From: Odontesthes bonariensis
Taxonomy: Eukaryota > Chordata > Actinopteri > Atheriniformes > Atherinopsidae
DNA length: 64,000 nt
NCBI RefSeq assembly: GCF_027942865.1
Contig: NC_134511.1
Location: 26,831,390 to 26,895,389, forward strand
Direction: 5' to 3'
Made by a program: the position numbers and the translations under genes. The notes beneath the pieces are model-generated. The model did not search any database, was not told where the DNA came from, and was given only the letters and a program-made list of their open reading frames with translations. Numbering within the stretch: the stretch's first letter is position 1; each line of letters starts with the position of its first letter. Below, in pieces: positions 42,800-54,700 of the stretch.

Positions 42800-44098
42800 A
42801 ACTCTGCTGACAGGCTGACAAAGAGTCCGAGCTCTGTTGAGCCAGGTATTCATTTAACTCACAGCAGTGATGATTTCATGAGCTTCTTTATCAATAAAAT
42901 TGTTTCTATCAGAGAGAAGATCGATGGAGTCCTTCCCACTATTATCAGTGATGTATCATGGCTCAGGTGATCCTGAAACAGCAGGATGTTGGAGACCTTC
43001 TACCATAGTGTTGTTGCCGGTGCCATTTTCTTTGCTGCTGTGTGTTGGGGAAGCAGCATCAGAGCCAGCGACTCTAACAGACTGGACAAAATCATCAGGA
43101 AAGCTGGCTCTGTACTGGGACAAAAATTAGAGTCACTGGAAACCGTGGTGGAGAGGAGGACACGGAAGAAGCTGTTATCCATCATGGACAACAAATAGCA
43201 CCCTCTCCACCACACAGTGGACAGACAGCGGAGCACCTTCTCACACAGACTGCTTCAGCTCCGCTGTCGAAGGGACAGATACAGGAAATCTTTCCTGCCA
43301 CATGCCATCACTCTGTACAATAATAGTTAAGTGTCATTATGGTATCTCAATACCATAACTGCATAACCGCACAACTGCATTGTTGCACTTTGATGTACAT
43401 ATATTTTTATTTTATTTATTTTATTTCTATTCTTATTTTTATTTTTACTGTCTGTACGCTGCTACTGCAAAACAATTTCCCAGCTGGGATGAATAAAGTA
43501 GTTCTATTCTATTCTATTCTATTCTATAGTTAAGCTAAGTTAAGCCTGTAGTTAAACTGCTATAGGCTTAGACTGCTGGGGGGCCTCACCTATCACACCT
43601 TTCCTCACTTTACTCTTTTCCCCCCCGTTTAATTTCTCAAATGATATTATGTACATGTGAAATTATTGTGGTCATTAACTTGTGTTTCCCTGTTCCAACA
43701 GGTATCCTTTGAATGGTGTTACAGTGTTTGTTGTCCCCTCTTTTCTGTCTTCTCAAACCCCAGCTGGTGGAGGCGGATGGCCACCCTTCCTGAGTCTGGT
43801 TCTGCCAGAGGTTTCTCCCTGTTAAAAGGGAGTCGTTCCTTTCCACAGTCGCCTCAGGCACGCTCAGGACGGGAGATTGGACTGAAGACAAGTTTCAGTA
43901 CAATCTGTTGGATTCCTTAGCTAGGAAATTGTTTTCGAATTGGCTCTGTATGAATGAATTGGATTATTTTGAAAATGATTATGATTACAATGAATTGAAC
44001 TCCAAATTGGCTTGAATTGAACTTTATTATTTAAGTGCCTTGAGATGACATTTGTTGTAATTTGGTGCTATATAAATAAAACTGAATGGAATTGAATT
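42800..44098 (+). mobile_element. L2-like LINE fragment (outer insertion)
   Basis: The left part encodes TKSPSSVEPGIHLTHSSDDF and [20 protein letters not shown] (42790-42960), homologous to 14790-14930. The right part (43535-44098) is the family 3' region ending in ATAAATAAAACTGAATGG. The two parts are separated by the inner LINE. Confidence 0.78.
42985..43532 (+). mobile_element. LINE 3' end with (TTCTA)n tail (inner insertion)
   Basis: The plus frame 42986-43198 reads SVVAGAIFFAAVCWGSSIRA, DKIIRKAGSVLGQKLESLE and KLLSIMDNK. After a stop come HTVDRQRSTFSHRLLQLRCR and LPHAITLYNN-like sequence. The tail GGGATGAATAAAGTAG runs into a (TTCTA)n pentanucleotide run at 43502-43528. Confidence 0.82.
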
Positions 44099-44330
44099 GA
44101 CACAGACTTGGTTGAACACTGAAACCTTTTATTGCCAACCAGGTCCGTATCAGAATTAGAGAATGATGCATCAAATCTGGAGAGATAGTCAAAGCCCAAA
44201 TGTCTGTGCAATCACTGTTCCTCTGTGGGTGCTTCTCCCATTAAGTAGGGTAAAACCTTCCCATATCTGGTAACCCTGAAGATGCTGCGCATTCCCATCA
44301 ACAGGCACACAGCCATAATATAATGTATGA

Positions 44331-45160
44331 TTATCTGGTGAGCGTCCCCTGGCCACACTAACAGGAATTTGCTATTCTCAAATTTTTTTATTTTAGACTA
44401 CTTGTATCTCTTATTGGGTCACCGTACCCCAAAATCCCTACACAGCTGGTAAGTATCAGACACTATAAAGAATAGTGCGTGTCTTTTTGTAAGTGGAATG
44501 TGCTACTGTAATTTCCTCTGTCAGAAGGAGACTCTTACGTTCAGTCTGAACGTAAAAAGTGGGTATGCACTATATGCGGCACATCGGGGCACTGCACTAG
44601 AGGAGGCGCCAAAGAAATGGGGGAAAAATCATTTCGAGAAGGCATTTTCTTTTATTAACAGCTTTAGTGCTTGTGTAAATGATATGATCAATAACAGAGG
44701 CACGTTACTGATTAAACTCTCCAGCGTGTTCGTGAATGTTTTCATTTGAATCTTGTTGTCACCTGATGACAGGGTGCTGAAGATGGAGAAACAGAAGAGA
44801 AAGTTCTCTGGGGTTTAGAATAGAAAACAGAGAGTTTGAAGAGATGAAAGAAAAAGTTTTTTAAGTGGTTAAAAGACAACAGGTAAGTTATGTTGAGGCT
44901 TAGCCTTGTAAATATTCAGGTTAGCACTAGTAAAATAACCATCTCCCGACGAATATTTAATTCTCTGCGCAGTAATGCTGCACCTTCATCCACGGGATCG
45001 TTGTCAAAAGGACATGCCATGTTGGTGAAAAAAGTCGCCTCCTATTGTGCTTAATGGATCTAGAAGTAGAAGAACTCGCTCTGCTGACTGAATGAATGAG
45101 GAAATCAAATGGAGTGTGTGGCTGAAAGAGGACGGAGACAGAGAGAAACTTGAGGTTCAT
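44331..45160. other. fxn-ehmt1 intergenic, unassigned
   Basis: No gene motif was found. The frame 44498-44749 is unrecognised. Confidence 0.35.
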
Positions 45161-45164
45161 TGGG

Positions 45165-45390
45165 TAAAACCTGGTCCCGACCAGGTTAGGATTCATGGTC
45201 AGTTACTACGGTAACTGACCGAGAGCTTAAGTTACCTCTCTTTGTGAAACAGGCTAGAGTTACCCCTCTTTTTCTTGTTTGAGTTACCTCTCTTTGTGAA
45301 ACGGAAAACTCAGTTTCCCTCATTTCAGGGTTAATAAACTCAGAGTTTTCATTAAACCTGCTTTGTGAAACGGACCTCTTGTCATCACCA
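45165..45390. repeat. palindromic MITE-like repeat
   Basis: The palindromes CCTGGTCCCGACCAGG and GGTCAGTTACTACGGTAACT plus repeated CTCTTTGTGAAAC motifs match a dispersed fish MITE type. The termini were not resolved. Confidence 0.5.
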
Positions 45391-46790
45391 GTCCCAGTTG
45401 AAACTGCAAATAATACATTTTGCATTTAATGACTTGCTTCAAAATAAAAAGAGTTGAGTTACAGGCCTCAAGAACTATTCCCGAAAACATGGACATTGTA
45501 ATATTTACTTTAAAATAAATTTTTAAATCTTTATAGGCTTCTTTTTATGTTTTGTTGATCACGACTAGATCATTAAAAGTCATTGAATAAATAAGATAAA
45601 TAAAGGGGGGGGGGCACTCATGTGTCTGCATACCCCTCAGAAAGTAGGTAGTTGCGCCCCTGCGTTCAGAGATTGAGTTATAAATGGATTCACCATCCAA
45701 CCAGGGTGTTAAGAGGTAGTGGTGTGGTTTCTAAAAGAATGCAGATACAAATAAACATAAATACACAATGACAGATTTAACTGAGCAAACATTAAACAGC
45801 CATATTACAATCACATTACAACACTGGATTGTCCTCTCGATGTGCTACACTGTCTGTCCAAGAGCAGTAGATAAATAAAGAACGATTCCTACAATCACAA
45901 CTGAACTTGCTCTTGTAGTAAAAAAAACAAAACGTAACTCATTGTCAACTGTTTTATATACTTTTCTGCCTACATAGTAGATTATCTTTTGTATGAGAGC
46001 ATTCCTAAGTCATAGGGGAGGTATCTTGATTTGAGAGAGAGAAATTTGTCTTACAAACTCAAGCTAATGGTAGGGGTTAATCCTCCCTTCTACAGCTGCA
46101 TGTCATAAAACTTATATTCTTTGTTCTAAAGTTCCAATATACTGAATGATTCTGCTCTTCAGTATCAGACACATGCAGATTTTATTCAGGTTAGTCGTAT
46201 ATATATGTCTGATCCTTTATCATAAATATCTGTTAAAAGACAACTGGGCTCACAATCTTCCTTTGTTTCAGATTTCAATGACACTCAAGCAGCTAACCAT
46301 TTGGGCTATACCTCTGGTTAACCCACTTAAATAATACAGCTGTCTTGCTACAGTTGTGAAATACAGTGTAGTTGTGGTTTGATAAAATTATTTTCTGAAT
46401 TCAATTCTAAGGGAAGGTCCATGTAAGTCAATGAAGGATAGTGGAATTTGTTTTCTTTTTTTCAGAGTTTGTTGTGAGACAGAGGGTGGAGCACGAAAGT
46501 TGAAAGATGGATTTTTAAAGTGGGGAAACGTTTTTAACAGAGCTGTGTAGCTAAACATTTGAAATAGTGTGCTTACAGTGATTCTCAGTTACAGTTATTT
46601 TCTTTCAAGCCTTTCTGTTTTTGCTTCTGTGCTGGCTTGAGTTTTCTATTCAACACACACTCCACTCACTGATCAATACATGTGAAATTAAATGGAGGAT
46701 TTGGAAGAAATAAAAGGAAAATAGAGAAGTTTCACATGACCACTCTTTGATGGTGTCTTTTACTTGGTTCCATCTGATTTACCTTATTTT
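45391..46790. other. fxn-ehmt1 intergenic, nothing recognised
   Basis: This stretch is AT-rich, with a short G run at 45605-45614 (GGGGGGGGGG). No coding or RNA feature is supported. Confidence 0.4.
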
Positions 46791-46795
46791 GACTG

Positions 46796-47208
46796 TGTCA
46801 CAAATTGTATTTTTGATCATGTTTTAGATTTCTGCCCAGTCTTTAGTTTTTGCCATGCTCTCCTCAATCACTCTTGCCCTGCCATCAGCTTCACTCACGT
46901 CACCTGTTTTTCCCCTCAGCTGCCTTCACTCACCAATCACCCTCCTCAGTATTTAGTCTCCAGGTTTTTTTTTTTCATGCCTATTGCCAGATCCTCATTG
47001 TCGAAGTCACAGCCATTCATGTCAAGTCAGGTTGGTCCTTGTTTCGGTCATTGTCAGGTTTTTGTTTTATTCAAGTTTTTTTCAGGTTTTTGGAATTCCA
47101 GCTCAGCTGCGCTTTTGTTTAGATCATTTAAATAAATCGAGTGTTTTATTTTGGAATATCTGCATCCGGGTCCTCCTTCGCCACCACGCCACACTACCCA
47201 ATGTGACA
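46796..47208 (+). mobile_element. solo LTR of a Ty3/gypsy-type retrotransposon
   Basis: This is a 413-bp unit starting TGTCACA and ending TGTGACA (inverted LTR tips). An internal AAATAAATCGAG poly(A) region and CTGCATCCGGGTCCTCC near the 3' end are typical of fish gypsy LTRs. The flanks GACTG (46791-46795) and AACTG (47209-47213) are a 5-bp duplication with one mismatch. No internal retroviral-type genes are adjacent. Confidence 0.78.
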
Positions 47209-47213
47209 AACTG

Positions 47214-50199
47214 GAAGTTTTATGTTCTGTGTTCGTTTAGTTGTCAAGTTAGTACTATTTCTGGTTTATGTTGTTGGTTTGGTTCATATTGTATCGGAGC
47301 CTCTGAATGATCACTTGTCAGGTTTCCATATAAACCAAAGTTCTTACAGTTTTTCCTTTTTTCCTTTCTGTGATTAGAATTTTTGTTACAATCAACACTT
47401 TAAAAAAATATATATATTTATTTTTATCCTATTGCTGTAGAGTCTTTAGAATCGGGTAACTATGGCATTATAAAATAAGCTTTAATTTAACTATATTTCC
47501 CTGTCTCCAATCTACAAGCTTTTATTTTGCCCCCCTCAATTTTTTGTTAATTTGTTGCAATGGTGATATAAATGTGTTTTTTTTTAAGTCATAAGCACCA
47601 TTTTAAGTACACACCAAGCTTTTTGGATTTTTTTTTCTTTTTCTTATGGATATGTATGTAGACATATTGGGAGGCGTAAAATAAGACCCCTTGTGGCAGG
47701 CTTAGTGGTGTGTCCTATGAGTGTGTGACCCTGTGCATGTGTGTTTAAGATTTGCGTGTGAAAAATGTTGTGCATTTCATATAGTGTGTACTTCACAATA
47801 AATCTGATTTTAATCTTAGGGTCTTACCTTACCTTTTGGCAGACCCAGATGCCTCCAATGGATCAATGTACAATGACCATTCACCAATCTGTACAAGACA
47901 ACCTCAAACATCACAGCTCTGTCAATCAAAGGCCATGGACAGACTGTCACCAATCTTTGAGTGGTGAGGGTGGGAATCGGTTATTGGATGACCCACTCTA
48001 ACCACAGAGCCACGGCTGGGTCACATTAAGGTAGCGACTGTGGAAAGTAGCTCTTTCCCACACTGGCTTCCATTCAGGCTACTTTTAATAATATAATAAC
48101 TTATTTTGTATGGCAACAGAATTTGGCCTACAAAGTGCTGTACAGATCAAGTAAAAAAAAAAAAAAAAAGTCATCACAAACATTGAGGAAAAACATAAAA
48201 CCAAAAGTATGATCTGCTCAGCAATTTATTTTAGCACAGTATTTTTATTTATGCATTTTATTCAGAGGCAGCAAAGAGTGGCCTGTCTGTCAAACGTGAG
48301 CCACAGCTCCCCCTCGTGTGATTTATTTATTTTTCTCAGTCACGCTCAACAAACGAGCTCGAGAGGCAGAGAGACAGCAATTTGGAGATTAAAAGGTTCA
48401 ACATAGAGCGTGAGTAATGTTCTTAACTTTAGTTTTTCTTCTGCTGTAACCAGGCAAGATTTGTTTTTCTTGTGTGCAGAAGGACTTAGGATATCCAGTT
48501 GAAGCTTAAAAGATCTCTGTAATATGTAATCATTTCATCTTTTTGTGTCCAATACTGTAATGACTGCAGATTTCTTACATTAATTATATTGTGTACTTGT
48601 TGTATGTATCTACATACATATATAGTTGCAAAATAATACAGTATCACTGTTTTTTTTAATTTTTTTAATTTTTTTTTATTTGGACATTCATAATGTAGTT
48701 TACCTCAATCTTTAGTCATAGAAATATGTGAAGATGTTTTGATTTTTCTTGATTAGGTTAAATCTGTCAAACATTCAGAAAGACTTTGGATTTGTTCTTA
48801 ATTGTTTTGGATGTTTTACAATTTCTGTTTGTTTTTCAATAAAAATCTGTTAAAAACCCCAAGATGGAGGTTGGTTGTTTTCATCAAATGCTGTCTCCTG
48901 ACAGTGATGTTAAAGATCAAAATAAAGACATTTGAAGCGGACATTAGAAATGTAGCAGCACTGCCAAATACAATATCTTGTAGATAAAAAAAAAACAGGA
49001 GTTTCATTAAAAAAAAATGGACCCAGTGAATAATTCCCTAAATTCAACAATTAATCTTTTGTTACTGGCTCAGTGCCTAATGAAGAACCTCCTGATCCCT
49101 ATATTGAGCAGTTCTGACAAACATATCATTGGGGTCATCAGGTGGGAACGTCCTTTCAGTGTTTCGTCTAGTTGGGCCCACGACACCTCCAGGAGGCTAG
49201 ATGGTGATCACTGGATCACCCAGAGTCACCCCCCTAATGCCAGCCATTACTGCTCCTCACACCACAACAACCATCAGCTACCCCAGCCTCTCACCAACTG
49301 CACACCAGTCATAGCGGGGTGGGGATTCAAACTCTGGTTCTGGTAAGGGGTAATGAAAGTATAGAGGGTGCCAGAGGAGGAAGCAGGACAAGGCACACGA
49401 GCAGATTCAGCAGACGAACTCACCTAAACAGTCCTACAGTCACTAAAAATGCCAGTAAATATAATATTCACATTGATGTTGAGATTAAAAAGAATTATCT
49501 TGTACTGACTTTTCTTCCATGTGGACTAAAGCTTCTTCTTGTTGCCACATGTTTGCAGCTGAAACGCTTTATAACTACTACAGTACACCAATACCATTAA
49601 GTTTATATTTTGCCAATTCACAGCATAGATGTATAGCCAGGTTAAAGAGAAAATAAACGAGTCCAGTCCAGTAAATTCATTATACTTTCAAACTAGATTT
49701 TCTAGTTGCCAACGCAAAGCTGCAACAGTAAAACACTGCTTCCAACAATCTAACAATGTCATAAGATAGAAAATCCGTCAGAATCAATGACATATAAGTA
49801 ATGACAAATCAAGTCTGTCTGTGTCTATCAGATCCTTGTGCTGTTGTACCTGGTTCTTGGAGCTTTATTTGATACAGCCAGCAGCCATACATACTGCAAG
49901 TTCCATCAATTAAAAATGATTCGTTGTATGAGAAACTGTGGATGAATTTCTATATTATACTAGCAGTGGAATCATATTGGTGATAACATCTTGGATGATG
50001 GGATTGGGCCAAAGACTGCTCTTGTTTTCAATTTTTACATTGTCAAGCAGCAAAAAGTAAATTGTGGTTCCCATCAACAGTAAACGGCTCAAAACTGCAC
50101 TCTCAAACAGAAATTCTTCAACGAAGTTATGCGATTCGCTATGAAGTTTATGCAATGAAGCAAACTGTGAGACTGAGGGCAATCAGGGCCGTCAGGGCT
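47214..50199. other. fxn-ehmt1 intergenic, nothing firmly recognised
   Basis: This stretch contains a poly(A) run at 48150-48168 and AT-rich simple sequence near 48650-48680. The 93- and 109-codon frames at 49017-49600 show no known motif. There is no supported gene or RNA. Confidence 0.4.
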
Positions 50200-50340
50200 G
50201 AAAGCGCTACGCACATGTCACGTGGTTGTGCAGTGGGGGCGGAAGTAGATGCCGTCTTCCCTCCCCGCCTCCCTTGGATGCGATTATACCGTCAAGCGCT
50301 GGTGGACTGAAACTCCGCAGCTCCAACTTTTTCGCTCAGA
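50200..50340 (+). promoter_or_regulatory. candidate TATA-less promoter upstream of ehmt1
   Basis: This is a locally GC- and CpG-richer patch with a CACGTG E-box at 50219-50224 and a GGGGGCGGAAGT composite GC-box/ETS motif at 50235-50246. It lies about 1 kb before the first ehmt1 exon found. Transcription was not demonstrated. It could serve an unidentified 5' exon. Confidence 0.35.
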
Positions 50341-51373
50341 CCTTCACTTTACTTTTGGTGATGTTTACAAAATGTTTGCTTTTTCTGGTTGTCTGACTTG
50401 GCCACCTGCATAGAATGCTGATTCTATGCCGAGTTTTGCGTCGTATCTTTCCGATCTTTAACCCAATTTATGTTGTGAATTAGCATGCATATAGTCACAT
50501 TGTCTGTGAATGCTAGTACACGTAGAGCTAAGTATAGTTTCCCCATAAATCTAATTGACCAGTAAGAATTGAAAAAAAAAGCCTAAAATGGTTTAGGATG
50601 TGATACTCTTTAATATTTTTAGATATCTGCAGAGGCTGTTTTCTAAAATTCGACAAAAAAACTACTCCGTCCTCTAAACGATGACAACATTTCTTAACTG
50701 GTGTCCGAAGTTGCGCCTTTGGTTACGAACCAAAACAAAGATGGCAGCCCGCCTGTTGTCTGGATTTCCATTTGACTGTTGCTGTTGCGTCTCTTATTAT
50801 CTTATATAAACGTTAATCAGAACTTAGTACTGCAAAGTGCATACCAGTTATGGATGAATGAATATCGATAATGCAAAATTGTATTTACTAAAATATATTT
50901 CTGAGATTATGTGTTGCACTGCTCATTTTGTGTTGTTTACAAAGGAAAAAAAGACTTCCTTACAGAGCTGTTCATCGGGAGACTGAGTAGAAGTTTTCAA
51001 ATTGATTTACATTACATATCTCAACATCAGCTGTTACGAAGGCCAATGCAGTAAAAGACTGAACAAAGACATAGCTATTGACTACAGTATTATAAATGAT
51101 GCAGGACAGGAATTGGACAAAAAACTGCACCTTTATCAAAAATATGGCTCTGAACTGTTTTTTAACCTATGTGAACATGAGGTATGTAGCCAGGCTGAAA
51201 TAATGGCTGAACATTTTGGGTTATTAATCACAGCCAAAATCTAAATCTGATGGGGGGTTATTGTGAAGAGATCATTATTAATTCAAAGACCTCTGTAATG
51301 ACCCGGTTAAGAGGTCACCATCAGGATTCTAGGATAAGTGTTCGTATGTAATGATGTGATGTTCTTTATACAG

Positions 51374-51792
51374 GTGCTGCTAAGCCCCCTCTTCACAGCA
51401 TGGATTACAGATCAGCCCTTCAGGATCCTGTACCAGGCAAAAAATCCTCCAGTCCTGCATCTAGGATGCCCACCGTTGCTAAGGGACAAGGAACACAGGC
51501 TGGTCAAAGGTCCAGATTAACTGTAACTCCTTTCCACAACTCCCCTATCATCAGTAATGATGCTGCTCTACGCACCAGACGACCAGGACCACTTCCAGAG
51601 AAACCAAGAGCATCTTCCGGCGGCCTGTTTTTGGGCACACCTGGACGTCTGACTCTTGTGAGAGAAAGAACTCCTGTGGTGGCTGCCACCACTGCCAATA
51701 CTACCACCGGGAGCTCAGAAAAACCTATTCCATGTTCTGGATCTACAGAGGCAACAGTAGGAGAAAATGCACAAGCAAGTCCCTTTGTCAAG
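51374..51792 (+). CDS. ehmt1: ehmt1 exon: N-terminal disordered region
   Basis: The acceptor is TTTATACAG|GTGCTGC and the donor is AAG|GTAAAC, leaving in phase 0. It is open for 139 codons of Ser/Thr/Pro-rich sequence ([27 protein letters not shown]). It enters in phase 1, so an upstream coding exon is required but was not found. The assignment rests on frame, splice sites and position. Confidence 0.7.
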
Positions 51793-54700
51793 GTAAACAG
51801 ACATACTACTTTATTCTGGGTGTTGTCAAAAATGATTCAGATAATGTTGAGATTTCTAACCATAAGTCAGTGGGTCTACATGATGAGATTAATTCAATTA
51901 TAGCTATAGTTGGGTTATGCTCCTTATTTGACCTGGAAGTCAAAGGAGACGATATCACTGTTGTTGTCGCCGTCGGAAAGAAACAAACAACGCGATGGAG
52001 AATGCTCCGTTGTGCATGTGCAATAAGCAGCTCATCACAGACGAAATGTAGAGGGACTTTCATCTTGCTCTTCGTTCGCCATTTTCTCGAATACCTGAGT
52101 TTAGGCTGAGTTATACTTCTTTTAACTGCCCTTGCGCTTGCGTCTTGCGCGTATGTTAATGGCTCGAGACATTTATACTTCATTTTGCTTTGTCAGCGCT
52201 TGCGTGTGCTGCGTGGCGATTCACCGCCAGGACAGTAGGTGGAGTAGCGGGTTTTTTCAATGACAAGCCTACTACGATGAAAGGAAATTCACCGCCAGGA
52301 CCTCTTCGAGTGGATTCATGCTTCTTCTTCTTGTAAATAGCCGGTATTTTGTCAGATTTTCAACAGCTTGGGGGTCTAAACGACTACTTTCTCGCCTGAA
52401 AATGTTTCAAATGTTGCTAAAGTTATATATTTACAGAGTTTATAGCTTAAGGGAAATCAGCTTTTCAGGCTGGCTGATTTGGGCTCGGACAGGAGTGAAG
52501 TGCACTGTGTGTAAACGCTCTGCATACTGTCAGATCGATGAGTATGCCGTTTTCAAGTAGTAGGCGGTTTCGAACACAGCCAGTGGCTTGTGCTTGCGTC
52601 TTGCGTAAAGTTTAGAAAATTGAGGTGACACGCAAGCACGCAAAGGGGGGCTTGCAACCGCGCAAGGGCTTGCGTTGCGTCTTGCGTTGCGTCTTGCGTT
52701 ACCGACTATAAACCAGGCTTTTGTTGTTGTTGGTGGTGGTGAAGAGGTCAACAGGAAGTGGCTCGATTAGCAATAGTTGGAATGGGTACAGCGCCACCTA
52801 TCATACCGGAGTATGACATGTTTTGTGCCAATGATTCCATTCCTTCACCGCCATATATCCAAGGATAATTATCCTTGCTCAAATAAGGAAAATAACCCAA
52901 CTGGAGCCATAATCCAATTAATCTCATCATGTAGACCCACTGACTGACTGTCTTCTCCTGTTGGCCAGTACGTTTTCAGTGATCGTGTGAGTGGGAAAAC
53001 ACAGTCATTTGTTTGGTAGAAGAAAAAATTCAATCGGTTTATGTGTGAGGATTTTAGCAAAAAACTGGCAAGGCTTTGTTTCAGACCTAATGTTTTGTGA
53101 AACTCAGCAAACGTTTGATTGATGGATGGTTAACACTGAGAAATAAAGATGGAAGCTCACTGAGGAAATCCCCGTTTTCAATTTGTAAACTAGGAGGCTG
53201 CAAGCCCTGAGAAGTAAGCACCACACTGCAGGATCACAGGATTGGTCTCTTAGGTTTGTTACGTATTATACTCAAACTATTTCAATCTGTGATTTGGGCG
53301 GTGCCGATGCCAATATTATTCTAAACATCAATAATTCCCCTTAATCATGCACACGCTTGGTAAATAATAATCAAAGCATGCAGTTTTATTATTTTTCAAT
53401 GTATTTTTAACTTAAATACAGAATCATAAATGAGTGTGTACAGCAACAGCAGGATTGGGATATGACACAATGGACAGTTCTTATTGGAAGATGGACAATT
53501 GTTATTGTTACGCATCCATTTCACTGTAATAATGGCTTGTGCTTTATCTTTTTCTATTTCTTGAATAAATAATGATGTGCTCTGTCTTCTCTTTGCCTTC
53601 AAAGCCTGCAGGCAAAAAGACACTAAAGTCCGCTCCGACAGACACGCCGAAGTCTCGCCCATCATCTAAGTCGGAGCCAAATAACAAACAGAAAGGCAAA
53701 GGCAAAGTGAAGATGGTCTCTACATCTGTCCAAGCTCAAGCAGGTTAGGTGTTTTCTTTTTCTTCTTGTCATAGAGAACGTATATTTCATGAGTGTAAGC
53801 ACAGTGAGTGTGTGTACTCTAAAGCCTCGTTTCCACTATGCAGTCCGGTACGGGTCGGGTCGCTTTGGGGTCAGCCTGCGTTACCATTGTACAAAGGGGA
53901 CCCTCAGGGGTTGGCGGAGTGCGTGCCGAAGCGTAAATAGCAAAAAAACAGCAAATAACAAATAACATCCATAATTTGGAACCACCTCCAAGCTTCTTCA
54001 GCTTAATGCGACACCGGCTCGCGGTCCGGTTGAAACCACTCTGCCATTTTTGCGGCAATCAGCTGGAAAACTTTTTGATTTGGCACAGCACCATCGCGCT
54101 CCCGCTGCACAGCCTCCTCACCAACAACGGAGAGCAGAGCCTGGAACCGGTCCTGTGTGCTCGGTACCCCAAGCAGAAGGGTTACAGAAATGGTAACGGT
54201 ACGGATCGGTACACTTTCATGGTAATAGAAACACTGAAATAAGCAAACCATTCCGACCCGACCCGTACCGGACTGCATAGTGGAAACACGCCATTAGAAA
54301 CTGTCCGAGTTGATATGAGGCACGTACTTTAATTACAAAGTTTATTTGTTTGTGTCATTGTGACAGCATATCAAACATTTTTTTAACTTACAATTTTGGG
54401 CCTTGATACAACATGTCATCTCCAATGTGAGCCCATTTCAATGACTTTTGACTATTTCCTGATGGTGGTGCCTGACCTCCATCTTTGTGCAGTGAAGAGG
54501 AAGAAGAGGAAAATGGGAATGTACAACCTCGTCCCCAAAAAGAAAGCAAAGACTGTTAAACAACAGGAGAAGGCAAGTTCATTTTTATTTCTGTGTGTCA
54601 GAATAACACCTCGCTGACAACAGCCCACAAAAGAAAATTGATCTTTTTCTCTACCCTGCTCTCCTCTCCTCATGTAAAAACAAGTCAAATGCTCTTCTAA

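Larger units (their letters stand above)
42747..44330 (+). mobile_element. repeat R split by two nested LINEs
   Basis: The block GTGTATGAGGGATGGTCGCC to AACTCTGCTGACA (42747-42796) and the block CCTTTTATTGCCAACC to CATCAACAGGCACA (44126-44310) are contiguous in the copy at 59407-59645. Between them lie an L2-like LINE and, inside it, another LINE. Confidence 0.75.

Noticed and set aside
46764..47135. 123-codon open frame
   Set aside because: It overlaps the solo LTR and has no domain; low-complexity LTR sequence explains it.
51002..51244. 80-codon frame ending near a good GTATGT donor, considered as the preceding ehmt1 exon
   Set aside because: It would leave in phase 0 while the exon at 51374 needs phase 1, and the peptide shows no similarity to EHMT N-termini.
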